From NCBI RefSeq assembly GCF_014652095.1, contig NZ_BMYD01000001.1, positions 721,466-785,465 of the forward strand: a DNA stretch of 64,000 nucleotides, in the 5' to 3' direction. Under the pieces are notes generated by a model. That model searched no databases, had not been told where the DNA came from, and worked only from the letters and a program-made list of their open reading frames with translations. Positions 24,706 through 33,961 of this stretch are shown here, one piece after another (positions within the stretch are counted from its first letter, which is position 1; every line of letters begins with the position of its first letter). This stretch comes from Cognatilysobacter bugurensis (lineage in GTDB: Bacteria > Pseudomonadota > Gammaproteobacteria > Xanthomonadales > Xanthomonadaceae). Made by a program: the position numbers and the translations under genes.

Positions 24706-26181
24706 CTAACATCGAGCAGCGCCTTCCACCCGACCTGCAACTACGCCGCCCGTTAACGCTAGCAGCGCCGCGAGGCCAAGGCTTGTCGCGTACGCACCGG
24801 CCACATTGACGTGCAGCAGCAACGCGAACGTCGCGCCACTGAATGCGAGGGTCGAGGTCGTTGCAAGTGCCGCGCTGAGCCTCAGCGACGCGCCCACGTG
24901 CCCCTGTGTGCCCGTCGGAGCCAGTGCCAAGGTGACGACTGAAAGCGTTGGCGAAACGAGGCCCATGCCTGCCCCCGCGATGGCCCATCCCAACACTGCG
25001 ATCATGACGGGAGCAGACGGGATCAGCACCAGCGACGACAGCGCGATCCCTGCACCGAGCAGCGCGAATCCGCACCGCAGCATCTGCGGCACGCTCACCT
25101 TCGAATGCATGCGCGCCCGGACGAATGCGCCCGCTGACCACGTGACGGCGCCCGCTGACAAAAGCACGCCTGCCACCCCGACCGATGCAGCCTTCTCGCG
25201 GTGCAGCAGCAGCGGCAGAAACGCTTCCGCAGCGAAGAACGCGCCCTGGGAGAGCCCGCTCAGTGCAATGGCCGCCGGGAGGCCGCGCTTAGCCACAAGG
25301 CTTCCGGTAGGGAGCAAGCGACGCGCGGACACGTACAGCAGGCCCATCGCGGCGGCCGCACACAACGCCAGGCCGATCGACACACCTGCTGCCGCCGCGT
25401 CCCCCAGCCCTGCCTGCCCGACCAAGTGCAGCACAACCGCGCCAACCGAGGCGCCAAGCGCCCAAAGCATGCGGCGCGACGGCGGCTTGCTGCGGCCCGT
25501 CTCCCGCAGGGCCACTGCGGCAGAGGGAACCCGCACCAACGCAGCGCACGCGGGCAACGCCAGCGCCGCGGGCACGAGGATCGCCCAGCGCCAGCCGAGC
25601 AGTCCGGAAACGAGGCCAGCAACCGCGGGCCCTACAAGAGCAGGCAGCATCCACGCGGCCGCAAACGCTGCAAACACCCTCGAGTGCAGCGAAGCCGGAT
25701 ACACGCGGCCGACCGTTGCGTACAGGGCCACGCCGATCATCCCGGAGCCAAGGCCGGTCGCAAGGCGACCCAGCAGGAGCCACCACACGGAGCCCGCGAT
25801 TGACGCGACCAGCAGGCCGCCGACAAAGCAGGTCGTGCCGACCCACACCGCTCGCATCGGACCGCGTTGATCACTCCACTGCCCGGCCGCGACCATCCCC
25901 AGCAGGGAAATAGCAAGCGGTCCACCGAACAGGAAGCCGTACAAGAACAGCCCGTCGAGCGCAGTGGCGGCGACTGGCATGATCGCTGCGCTGCCCATCG
26001 CCTCCAGTGCCACAACCGAGACAAGTCCGACCACGCCCACCGTTGCCGCGCGATGCTCAGTCGAAAGGAGACCGGGTTCCGGCCCTGGCACCGCGTCTGC
26101 GTGCGTGCTCGGACCCGTGAACGCGTGCGCCGCCGCATCGACTCGTCCGTCGGCTGGAAGTGGTTGAGATCCGTCGCTCAT
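24706..26181 (-). CDS. MFS efflux transporter under SoxR control
   Basis: A 491-residue major facilitator protein with about 12 membrane helices and the loop-2 signature G-Q-W-S-D-Q-R-G-P. The N-terminal 55 residues are hydrophilic and unusual for the family. It is divergent from soxR, and the sox box lies 16 bp from its start codon. P. aeruginosa SoxR controls efflux pumps that include an MFS member, so export of redox-active metabolites or xenobiotics is likely. The predicted transcription start coincides with the ATG at 26181, so either the message is leaderless or translation starts at a codon further in, for example near residue 38-46 before the first helix. Confidence 0.85.
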   Translation of the reverse strand: MSDGSQPLPADGRVDAAAHAFTGPSTHADAVPGPEPGLLSTEHRAATVGVVGLVSVVALEAMGSAAIMPVAATALDGLFLYGFLFGGPLAISLLGMVAAGQWSDQRGPMRAVWVGTTCFVGGLLVASIAGSVWWLLLGRLATGLGSGMIGVALYATVGRVYPASLHSRVFAAFAAAWMLPALVGPAVAGLVSGLLGWRWAILVPAALALPACAALVRVPSAAVALRETGRSKPPSRRMLWALGASVGAVVLHLVGQAGLGDAAAAGVSIGLALCAAAAMGLLYVSARRLLPTGSLVAKRGLPAAIALSGLSQGAFFAAEAFLPLLLHREKAASVGVAGVLLSAGAVTWSAGAFVRARMHSKVSVPQMLRCGFALLGAGIALSSLVLIPSAPVMIAVLGWAIAGAGMGLVSPTLSVVTLALAPTGTQGHVGASLRLSAALATTSTLAFSGATFALLLHVNVAGAYATSLGLAALLALTGGVVAGRVEGAARC

Positions 26182-26187
26182 GCGGCC

Positions 26188-26218
26188 AGTATCGAACCTC
26201 AAGCTAACTTGAGGTCAA
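26188..26218 (-). promoter_or_regulatory. SoxR-type promoter with sox box
   Basis: CCTCAAG-CTAA-CTTGAGG at 26197-26214 is a perfect 18-bp inverted repeat matching the SoxR operator. On the minus strand it sits in the spacer between TTGACC (26218-26213) and GATACT (26193-26188). That spacer is 19 bp, the lengthened spacing typical of MerR-family activated promoters. The promoter drives the MFS gene. Confidence 0.88.
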
Positions 26219-26223
26219 GCGCC

Positions 26224-26679
26224 GTGGCGAATCCGATGATGAGCGTCGGCGAGCTTTCGCGACGCAGCGGCATCGCGGTCTCGGCGCTGCATTTCTACGA
26301 GACACAAGGGCTGATCACGAGCGAGCGCACCGCCGGCAACCAGCGTCGATACAAGCGTGACACGCTGCGGCGGCTTGCCGTGATCCAGGTTGCCCAGCAA
26401 GTGGGCGTGCCGCTCAGAGCGATTGGCGATGCACTGAGCACCTTGCCTTCGAGCCGCACGCCCACAAGGTCGGACTGGAAGAAACTCTCGACGCGGTGGC
26501 ACGCGGACCTGACAGAAAGAATCACGCAGCTCACGCGCCTGCGCGACACCCTCGACGGCTGCATCGGCTGCGGCTGTTTGTCGATCGATCGATGCCGGCT
26601 GTACAACCCGCACGATGCCGACGCGGCCGAGGGGCCCGGCCCTAGGCGACTGCTCGCTGCGGAGGGTGCGGCCTCGTGA
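26224..26679 (+). CDS. soxR: Redox-sensitive transcriptional activator SoxR
   Basis: A 151-residue MerR-family regulator with an N-terminal winged helix (SVGELSRRSGIAVSALHFYE), a coiled-coil dimerisation helix, and the SoxR [2Fe-2S] signature C-I-G-C-G-C-L-S-I-D-R-C near residue 119. Oxidation of the cluster by redox-cycling compounds turns on target promoters. I use the GTG at 26224, nine bases after GAGG; ATG codons at 26236 and 26239 are alternatives. The gene is divergent from the MFS transporter and shares the 42-bp intergenic with the sox box, so SoxR may also affect its own gene. Cluster cysteines and DNA-binding helix are intact. Confidence 0.95.
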   Translation: MANPMMSVGELSRRSGIAVSALHFYETQGLITSERTAGNQRRYKRDTLRRLAVIQVAQQVGVPLRAIGDALSTLPSSRTPTRSDWKKLSTRWHADLTERITQLTRLRDTLDGCIGCGCLSIDRCRLYNPHDADAAEGPGPRRLLAAEGAAS

Positions 26680-26852
26680 GGCCGCCCGCGTTCCGGAAGG
26701 TCTCCGGGCACGGCCACTGCGGCCTGCGCCGCGCGGGCACGACTGTCGTGATTCCGGCTCCGCGCCGCGGCACCTCGACCGCACTCACCCGCTGCTCGTT
26801 ATAGTTCCCGTCCGCCCGGCGACAGACGCCTGGCCGCGCAGAGACTGACGTA

Positions 26853-29186
26853 ATGAACGGCGATTCGTACCGGCAAGAAGATCCCACGGGGGACGGCACC
26901 GGCACGAACCAGGGCGAACACGCCCACGCCCGGGCGAGGCTGGACGCCCTCGTCGCCGCGACTTCAGACGTCGTCTACCGCATGAGCGCCGACTGGAGCG
27001 AGATGCAGCCGCTGGACGGCCGCGGCCTCGTCGCGAGCAACGAGGCGCCGCTCCGCGACTGGATCGAGCGGAACCTGCCGCCCGACGAGCACGCGCGCGT
27101 CCGGGCAGCCATTGCCCGGGCCATCGCGACGAAGGGGCTCTTCGAACTCGAGCACCGCGTCCTGATGCCCGGCGGGGACGCGGCCTGGGTGCACTCCCGT
27201 GCGGTGCCGATTCTCGACGACCGCGGCGAGATCCTCGAATGGCTCGGCCTCGGGCGTGACATCACGGAGTCCCGCAAAGCGCGCGAAGCGCTGATGGAGA
27301 GCGAGCAGCGTTTCCGCGCGCTGTTCGAGCAATCGACCGGCGGCATCGCACAGGTGGATCTCAACGGCCGGTTCGTACTCGTCAACGACCGCTACTGCGA
27401 GATCGTCGGGCGCTCCCGCGAGGAACTGCTGACGCTGCGCATGCAGGACCTGACGCACTCACACGACGTGACAGGCAACCTGTCGCTGTTCGCGCAGCTG
27501 TCGCAGGGCCTGATTCCGAACTTCACGATCGAGAAGCGCTACCTCCGACCCGACGGCTCCGCGGTCTGGGTGCAGAACGCGGTGTCCGGCATCCGCGGCC
27601 CCGGCGGCCGCGTCCGCTACATCACAGCAATGGTCGCGGACATCACCGCGCTGCGCGACGCGCGCGAAACACAAACGGCGCTCGCGGCCCAGCGTCAACT
27701 CGCGCTCGACGCCGCCCGCCTCGGCTGGTGGCAGTACGACCCGGCGACGGGATTCGTCACCCACGACGAACGCTACGCCGAGATCTACGGCCTCAAGGGC
27801 CGCGGGTCGTGCCACGTCGAAGAGATCAGTCGCCTCCTGCACCCGGAGGACATGCCGCGCCTGTGGGCGGCGGTCGAAGCCGCGACCCAGCCAATCGAGC
27901 CGCAGCCCTACGCGATCGAATACCGCATCAACCGTCCGGACGGTGAGACGCGCTGGCTCGAAGCCCGCGGGATCGCCTCATTTGACGGGCACGGCCCAAC
28001 GCGCACGGTCTCCAGCTTCGTCGGCACCGTTGCGGACGTGACCGAGCAGCACCGCGCGAAGGACGCGCTCGAGCAAGCCGGCCGGCGCAAGGATGAGTTC
28101 CTCGCCACCCTCGCCCATGAGTTGAGAAACCCTCTCGCCCCGATCTCGAATGCGCTGCAGGTGTGGCCGCTCGTGGAGGACAAGCCTGAGGAGGCCAAGC
28201 GGCTGCGCGAGATGATGCGGCGGCAGATGACGCAGATGGTCCGGCTGATTGATGACCTGTTGGACGTCTCGCGCATCACCCGCGGCAAGATCGATCTGAG
28301 GAAAGAGCGGCTCGACCTGCGACTGGCCGTCGAGGCCGCCATCGAAGCGCTGCAGCCCTTCGTCGATGCCCACGGGCATGAACTCGCCGTCGCCCTGCCC
28401 GCTGACCCGCTGTGCGTCGAAGGCGACCTGGGCCGGCTCGTGCAGGTGTTCGGCAACCTGCTCAACAACGCGGCGAAGTACACGCCGCCCGGCGGCCGCA
28501 TCCAGCTGACCGCGATGCGCGACGGCGACTGCGCGCTGGTCACCGTGCGCGACAACGGCGCCGGCATCCCGCCCGAGATGCTCACGGACGTGTTCGAGAT
28601 GTTTGCCCAAGTGGACCAGTCGCTGGGCCGCACGCACGGGGGCCTCGGCATCGGGCTCACGCTCGTCAAAAGCCTCGTCGAGTTGCATGACGGCACGATC
28701 GAAGCCCGGAGCGAAGGACGGGGACGCGGCAGCGAGTTTGCGGTCCGCCTGCCCGTCTCAGTCGGAGACGGCGCGTCGATCGACGCGCCATCGACACCGC
28801 TGCACGCGATGCCTGCGGCGCCGGCCCACCGCGTGCTCGTCGTCGACGACGTCGAGCCGTCCGCGAACACGCTCGCCCTGATGCTCACGAGCCTTGGCCA
28901 GGAATCGCGCGCCGTGTACGACGGGGCCTCGGCCTTGAGCATGGCCGAGGACTTCCGTCCGGACGTCGCATTCGTGGACATCGCGATGCCGGGCATGGAC
29001 GGCTACCACGTCGCGCGCCACATCCGCGCGATCCCGGGCTATCGGCCTTACCTCGTGGCGCTCACCGGGTACGGACAGGAGGAAGACCGCCGGCGTGCGT
29101 TCGAGGCCGGGTTTGACCGCCACCTGGTCAAGCCTACGAGCGTCGAGGCGCTCCATGAGGTGCTTATGGCGGTGCCGCAGCGTTGA
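26853..29186 (+). CDS. Hybrid sensor histidine kinase with three PAS domains and a receiver
   Basis: A 777-residue soluble kinase with no membrane helix. In order it has PAS/PAC domains at about residues 28-150, 152-270 and 275-400, then a HisKA dimerisation domain with the phosphorylated His in TLAHELRNPLAPISN (near residue 420), a HATPase domain (about 520-640; N-box LLNNAAKYTPPGG, then GLGIGLTLVK), and a receiver (655-775) with the phospho-acceptor Asp in VAFVDIAMPGMDG. The lone PAS sensors suggest a cytosolic signal such as oxygen, redox or light. No separate response regulator or output gene is adjacent, so the output partner is elsewhere. An upstream GAG-rich stretch gives only a weak ribosome binding site. 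Confidence 0.92.
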   Translation: MNGDSYRQEDPTGDGTGTNQGEHAHARARLDALVAATSDVVYRMSADWSEMQPLDGRGLVASNEAPLRDWIERNLPPDEHARVRAAIARAIATKGLFELEHRVLMPGGDAAWVHSRAVPILDDRGEILEWLGLGRDITESRKAREALMESEQRFRALFEQSTGGIAQVDLNGRFVLVNDRYCEIVGRSREELLTLRMQDLTHSHDVTGNLSLFAQLSQGLIPNFTIEKRYLRPDGSAVWVQNAVSGIRGPGGRVRYITAMVADITALRDARETQTALAAQRQLALDAARLGWWQYDPATGFVTHDERYAEIYGLKGRGSCHVEEISRLLHPEDMPRLWAAVEAATQPIEPQPYAIEYRINRPDGETRWLEARGIASFDGHGPTRTVSSFVGTVADVTEQHRAKDALEQAGRRKDEFLATLAHELRNPLAPISNALQVWPLVEDKPEEAKRLREMMRRQMTQMVRLIDDLLDVSRITRGKIDLRKERLDLRLAVEAAIEALQPFVDAHGHELAVALPADPLCVEGDLGRLVQVFGNLLNNAAKYTPPGGRIQLTAMRDGDCALVTVRDNGAGIPPEMLTDVFEMFAQVDQSLGRTHGGLGIGLTLVKSLVELHDGTIEARSEGRGRGSEFAVRLPVSVGDGASIDAPSTPLHAMPAAPAHRVLVVDDVEPSANTLALMLTSLGQESRAVYDGASALSMAEDFRPDVAFVDIAMPGMDGYHVARHIRAIPGYRPYLVALTGYGQEEDRRRAFEAGFDRHLVKPTSVEALHEVLMAVPQR

Positions 29187-29655
29187 ACCGAGCCTGCTGA
29201 GCCCGACTCGTGCCGATGGCGCGTTGGAGCTCGCGGTGGCGCGCCATCGGCACGCGGCGGCCAGAGATCGATGGCGGCGGGCGCGGTGCGCGACTGACCC
29301 GTTGCCTGCGGCGCGAAGCTGCGGGCTCGCCCGTCAGGTCGAGCGCGCCCCGGCGTCAAAGCGTCGGCTGTCGAGCTCCGCACCACCCTGAAACGGCACG
29401 CGTCCACAGAGCGCCAGCCCACACCTGCTGCATCCCTTGTTCAAGCAACCGCTCCGTAGCCTTGGAAGGCGCTTCCAATCAAGTCTTTCTGTTGCCAGAC
29501 CACGCCGGCTCGTAACCGACGGCAAGCGCCGCTGACCCCGTGCCGCACGAACCGGTAACGAGCTTCAACTCAAAGAGCTTGCACGGACAAGAACACTCGT
29601 CCGCGACACCGAGCTTGCATCACCGGGCACGTTTGTCCGCCAGCCGCGTCACCAA
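29187..29655. other. Gene-free stretch between convergent signalling genes
   Basis: No coding frame is credible. A 17-nt palindrome TTGGAAGGCGCTTCCAA occurs at 29462-29478; being between convergent genes, it is not a promoter element. Confidence 0.5.
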
Positions 29656-32232
29656 TCAGAGCAGCTCATCAAGTGGCTGGGGCATGTGGATCCCATAGCC
29701 CTGTGCGTAGTCCACGCCAATCTCGCGCAGACGATGCAGGGTCGTCTCGTTGTCCACGAACTCGGCCACCGTTCGGAGGCCCATGAAACGGCCGACGCCG
29801 TGGATTGCCTTGACCATCGCTTCGTCGACGCTGTCGTGGACGAGGTTCTTGACGAACGCCCCGTCGATTTTCAGATAGTCGACCTTGAGCCGCTTGAGAT
29901 AGCCGAACGAGGACATGCCGCTCCCGAAGTCGTCGAGCGAGAACTCCCCGCCCTGGCTGCGAAACCAGTTGATGAATGCTTCGGCATTCGCCACGTTCGC
30001 GATGACAGCGGTTTCAGTGATCTCGAAACAGACCTTCGAGTAGTCGCCTGCCAGTTCGTTGAAGGTGTCTTCGACGTAGCGCGCGAATGCATCGTCTCCG
30101 AGCGTTCCACCTGACAGGTTGATTGACAGGCGGATGGCCCGGCTGGCGTCCACTCGCTTCAGCGCCGCGAGCGCCCTACAGACTACCCAGCGATCGACGG
30201 CCGGCATCAGTCCGTATCGCTCGGCAACGGGGATAAACGTCATCGGCGGCACGAGCTCACCGTTGTCGCCACGCAGACGCAGCAACACCTCGAAATGCCT
30301 TTCCGTCGGCGCGTCGCGGGACGTAGGTACGATCTCCTGCCCGTACAACTCGAAACGGTCGTTCGCCAACGCGTCCTGCAGACGCGGCACCCAGTCCAGC
30401 TCGGTGCGGCGCTGGATGACGTCCACGCTCGTCGAATTGTGGCTGTGGACGCGGTTCCCGCCTTTCTCCTTGGCCAGTTGGCAGGCCGAGTCCGCCGAAC
30501 TCAGGAGGTCCGCGATCGCGTCCTGCGGGTTGACGGCCACGAGCCCGACGCTGGCGGTGATCGCGAACGTGCGGTCCTGCCAGCGCAGCCTGATCTGCGT
30601 GATGGCCTGCCGCATCTGCTCCGCAATGCGCATGGCGGCATCGAACGGGCAGTCGATGAGCAGGCACACGAATTCGTCGCTGCCGAAGCGTCCGACCAGA
30701 TCGCTTTCGCGCAGCTGCGCTCTCAGCGCCTGGGCCACGTCCTTCAGTAACGCATCGCCTGCGGCGAGCCCGCAGGTGTCGTTGACGATCTTGAACTGGT
30801 CGAGATCGACGTGCAGGAGTGCACAGCCCTTCTGGCTTTCGCGCGTGGCGAGCGCATGCACGAGGCCTCGCTCGAATCCTGCGCGGTTGTCGACCCCGGT
30901 CAGCGGGTCGCGCGACTCCTGCCATGAAATGCGTTCGGCCAACTCGTGCGTCTGCGTGACATCGCGCAGCACCAGCACCGCGCCCGACACCACGCCGTCC
31001 GGACCGTGGATCACGGCGCCGCTGCTTTCGAACAGCACGCGTGAGCCGTCCTCGCGATGGATCTCGTTGCCGACGGCTGCCACCCGCGGCAGCCGGCCGC
31101 TCAGCACCAGGCTCACCAGATCGGCCAGACGCACGCGACCTTCGTCCGGGCTGTGGAACAGCGCGTCGACGTGCCGCCCCGTCGCAGTCGCAAGGTCGCA
31201 GCCCAGCAGGCGGGCCGCGGCCCGGTTCGCAAACGTCACGATGCCGTGCGTGTCGGTGGTGAGTACCGCGTCGCCGATCGAATCGACCGTCGCGCGCCAG
31301 CGCTCGCCCGACTGCGCGAGCAGCGCGTTCGCTTCCTTCAGCCCGGTCACGTCGTGCATCACCACGACGGCCCCACCGGGCTCGCCGCCGTATGTCAGCA
31401 GCGGCTGTGCGTTGCACGACAGGATCCGTGGCGCACGGTGCGGTGCCTTCAGGATGACCTCCACCTCGCGGATGCGCTCACCCCGCAGGGCGCGGATCAG
31501 CGGCAGCTCGTCGGCGCGCATCGGCGTGTCGGAGCCCGGCGCGTAGCAGCCCACGTTCTGGCCCCACTCGCTCAATGGCGTCGTTTCCGGCTCGATGCCA
31601 AACCAATCGCGCGCGACTTCGTTGAACCGGGTGATGACGCCGGTCGCATCGCAACAGACGACGCCGTCGGGCATCGTCTCCAGCATGTGCGTCAGTGCCC
31701 GCTCGCGATTGAGCGAATGCAGAAGCTGCTGGCGTTGCTGCAACTGGAGCGAGACCTGGGCGGCCAGGCGCATCAGGCCTTCGCGCTGGCGCTGGTCCAG
31801 ACGGCGCGGCCGGGTGTCGATCACGCAGAGCGTGCCGTAGCGGTGCCCGTCCGGGCTGAGCAACGGCATCCCGGCGTAGAACCGGATCCCCGGCGCGTCC
31901 AGCACGAACGGGTTGTTCGCGAAACGCGGATCTTCAAGCGTGTCCGGAACCTCCATGAGTTCGCACCCGAGGATCGCCTGGGCGCAGAACGCCACCTCGC
32001 GCGGTGTCTCGCTCACGTCTACGCCGCAACGCGCCTTGAACCACTGCCGACCGGCATCCACCAGCGTCACGAGCGCAATCGGTGTGTCGCACAGGCGGGC
32101 CGCCGTCCACGCCAGATCGTCGAAGACCGGTTCGGGATCGGTGTCGAGCACGTCGAGCTGCTCGAGCGCGGTCAGGCGTGCGGCTTCGTCGGCGTCTACG
32201 GGCGCGGCGGCGGGGTCAGCGTCATCCAGCAT
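29656..32232 (-). CDS. GAF-PAS-PAS-GGDEF-EAL cyclic-di-GMP protein with altered signature motifs
   Basis: An 858-residue cytosolic protein. An N-terminal GAF domain (about residues 15-175) is followed by two PAS domains (185-430), a GGDEF domain (435-600) and an EAL domain (615-858). The GGDEF active-site loop reads GRFGSDEF, so Ser replaces the second Gly. The EAL motif reads FEVLLRL, with Val in place of Ala. Other EAL residues are present: the Asn of SINLSG, E-I-T-E-T, the DDFGSG loop and the Lys of LKIDGAFV. It probably senses a small molecule through GAF/PAS and makes or degrades c-di-GMP; which activity survives cannot be read from sequence. It is divergent from the next GGDEF gene. Confidence 0.9.
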   Translation of the reverse strand: MLDDADPAAAPVDADEAARLTALEQLDVLDTDPEPVFDDLAWTAARLCDTPIALVTLVDAGRQWFKARCGVDVSETPREVAFCAQAILGCELMEVPDTLEDPRFANNPFVLDAPGIRFYAGMPLLSPDGHRYGTLCVIDTRPRRLDQRQREGLMRLAAQVSLQLQQRQQLLHSLNRERALTHMLETMPDGVVCCDATGVITRFNEVARDWFGIEPETTPLSEWGQNVGCYAPGSDTPMRADELPLIRALRGERIREVEVILKAPHRAPRILSCNAQPLLTYGGEPGGAVVVMHDVTGLKEANALLAQSGERWRATVDSIGDAVLTTDTHGIVTFANRAAARLLGCDLATATGRHVDALFHSPDEGRVRLADLVSLVLSGRLPRVAAVGNEIHREDGSRVLFESSGAVIHGPDGVVSGAVLVLRDVTQTHELAERISWQESRDPLTGVDNRAGFERGLVHALATRESQKGCALLHVDLDQFKIVNDTCGLAAGDALLKDVAQALRAQLRESDLVGRFGSDEFVCLLIDCPFDAAMRIAEQMRQAITQIRLRWQDRTFAITASVGLVAVNPQDAIADLLSSADSACQLAKEKGGNRVHSHNSTSVDVIQRRTELDWVPRLQDALANDRFELYGQEIVPTSRDAPTERHFEVLLRLRGDNGELVPPMTFIPVAERYGLMPAVDRWVVCRALAALKRVDASRAIRLSINLSGGTLGDDAFARYVEDTFNELAGDYSKVCFEITETAVIANVANAEAFINWFRSQGGEFSLDDFGSGMSSFGYLKRLKVDYLKIDGAFVKNLVHDSVDEAMVKAIHGVGRFMGLRTVAEFVDNETTLHRLREIGVDYAQGYGIHMPQPLDELL

Positions 32233-32547
32233 CTTGGCGATTACCGCGTACGTTCAGTGCATCGGGGCGATGGACGCGGCAACGCGTCCGTAACGTGCAA
32301 GCCGGATCGATGGTTCCCGAAGGGACACACCCGCCCGGATCGGCTGCTCACGTGGAGCGTTTACGGCCGTGGAGGTTGCACCTGAAGTGCCAGCGGCCCG
32401 CCCGCGTGGCGAATACGCAGCAAAACCGCGACTGTCGGCACAGGCCCGCGCTCAAGAGCCGTTGGCGCTGGTCGTTAACGTACGGCGGCGAATGGTCTTG
32501 CCCGGACGCTGGCGGTGCCAAGCCGTCCCATTTCGAGCGAGCCGTGG
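32233..32547. other. Divergent promoter region of two GGDEF genes
   Basis: About 315 bases between the divergent starts at 32232 and 32548. Both promoters must lie here, but I cannot point to a convincing -35/-10 pair. No other feature is seen. Confidence 0.5.
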
Positions 32548-33705
32548 ATGCTGTCCCACCTGATTCCCGCTGATGACCCGGTCCGGGGAATGCTGCTGCG
32601 CAGGCAGCTGCTGGGCCACCTGACGTACCTCATGTTTCTGGTCCCGGTACTGCCGGCGCTGTGGTGGGGCTGGTTGCACACCGATGCAATAGGCGTGGCT
32701 GCGCTGTTCACGGTCGGCATCGTGATCAACGTCACGTACTTCCTGCTGATCCGGACAGGCATGACCCGGCGCCTCAAGGATCCGGCGCTGCTCCAGCCAC
32801 AGATCTACACCGCGCTCGTCATGGCATTGGCCGTGATCCACGCAACCGACGAAGCGCGTGGCGTCATGCTGATGCTGTTCGTGTCCCTGCAGCTGTTCGG
32901 GTTGTTCGGATTGAGCCGTCGCCAGTTCAAAGTGCTGGCGTTGGCAATCATCAGCGGCTACGCGGGCCTGGTCGCCCTGGAGTTCTGGTGGCTTCGGCCG
33001 CGCGAAGGCGCGCTTCGCGAGGAGATGCTGCGGCTGCTGGCGCTCGCGATGATCACGGTGTGGATGGCGTTCGTCTGCAGCCAGATCGTGGGCATGCGAC
33101 GAGCGCTCGCCCGTCGCAAGTGGGAGCTGAAGCTCGCGCTGGCGCGTCTGGAAGAGTCCGCTGCGCGGGATGAGCTCACAGGGCTGCACAACCGCCGGCA
33201 CCTGATGTCGCTGCTCGGCAATGAGCTCGCCAGGGCTGCGCGATGCGAGGCGCCGTTTTCGGTGGCCCTGATCGACCTGGACTTCTTCAAACAGGTGAAC
33301 GACCGCCATGGGCACCAGGTTGGCGATGAGCTTCTCCAGGGGTTCAGCACATTCGCCCAAGGCCAGCTCCGCGCACTCGATCGGGTGGGCATATTGGCGG
33401 ACGAACCGACCGTTGGCCGCTACGGGGGCGAGGAGTTCCTACTCATCCTGCCCCACACCGAGCACGAGAGCGCCTTGGCCTGCGTGGAGAGGCTGCGGGC
33501 AAGCGTTGCCTCCCACGCGATCGCGACCAGTGCCGGCCCGCTCGGCACGAGCTTCTCGGCCGGCGTGGCTCAGTACGAGCCCGGCGAATCGATCGCGTCG
33601 CTGCTGCGCCGCGCCGATACGGCGCTCTACCGAGCCAAGCACGACGGGCGCAATCGCGCGTACGGCACCGTCGACTCAGCGCAGCCGCTTGGCTCGAACA
33701 CGTAG
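32548..33705 (+). CDS. Membrane diguanylate cyclase (GGEEF)
   Basis: A 385-residue protein with about six membrane helices in the first 200 residues (a MASE-like sensor) and a GGDEF domain in the last 170. The catalytic loop is intact as GRYGGEEF, and the nucleotide-binding D-x-D-F-F-K-Q-V-N-D segment is present, so active c-di-GMP synthesis is expected. No allosteric I-site R-x-x-D was recognised at the expected place. The start could be the GTG at 32515, which adds 11 residues; I chose the ATG because either way the first helix starts later. The gene is divergent from the GAF-PAS GGDEF-EAL gene, and both probably tune local c-di-GMP. Confidence 0.88.
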   Translation: MLSHLIPADDPVRGMLLRRQLLGHLTYLMFLVPVLPALWWGWLHTDAIGVAALFTVGIVINVTYFLLIRTGMTRRLKDPALLQPQIYTALVMALAVIHATDEARGVMLMLFVSLQLFGLFGLSRRQFKVLALAIISGYAGLVALEFWWLRPREGALREEMLRLLALAMITVWMAFVCSQIVGMRRALARRKWELKLALARLEESAARDELTGLHNRRHLMSLLGNELARAARCEAPFSVALIDLDFFKQVNDRHGHQVGDELLQGFSTFAQGQLRALDRVGILADEPTVGRYGGEEFLLILPHTEHESALACVERLRASVASHAIATSAGPLGTSFSAGVAQYEPGESIASLLRRADTALYRAKHDGRNRAYGTVDSAQPLGSNT

Positions 33706-33770
33706 CGCGAGGAGTTTGGGATGACCTATCTACGCACACCGAGGCAGAAAACCGCGCCTAGCGTCAGACA

Positions 33771-33791
33771 AAGATCAACCTGACCCCGTTT
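33771..33791. repeat. Short CAACCTGACCCC motif, transposon-flank-like
   Basis: AGATCAACCTGACCCCGTTT resembles the conserved end sequence seen beside REP-associated Y1 transposase genes in many Xanthomonadales. A related motif occurs at 36186. No transposase is present, so this would be a remnant. Confidence 0.3.
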
Positions 33792-33882
33792 CCGCGCATC
33801 TCCGCGCCGGAAGCGGTCGGAAGCCCCGCACCGCGACACGGCGGCGACGGCTCGATCGCCTACGCTGGATCAGCCGCGAAGC

Positions 33883-33916
33883 GTCCCGGGCAGGCCACCC
33901 TCGCCCGCCCCGGGAC
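33883..33916 (-). terminator. GC-rich stem-loop downstream of secreted protein gene
   Basis: GTCCCGGG at 33883-33890 pairs perfectly with CCCGGGAC at 33909-33916. It lies 45 bp past the minus-strand gene ending at 33962. No T-run follows, so termination is uncertain. Confidence 0.4.
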
Positions 33917-33961
33917 CTCTTCTCGCACCGGCGGCGCGTCAGCGACTCAACGCGACAGCCC

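Noticed and set aside
29462-29478. Palindrome TTGGAAGGCGCTTCCAA
   Set aside because: It lies between convergent genes, has an odd centre and no regulator nearby; it is not a promoter site and lacks a terminator T-run.
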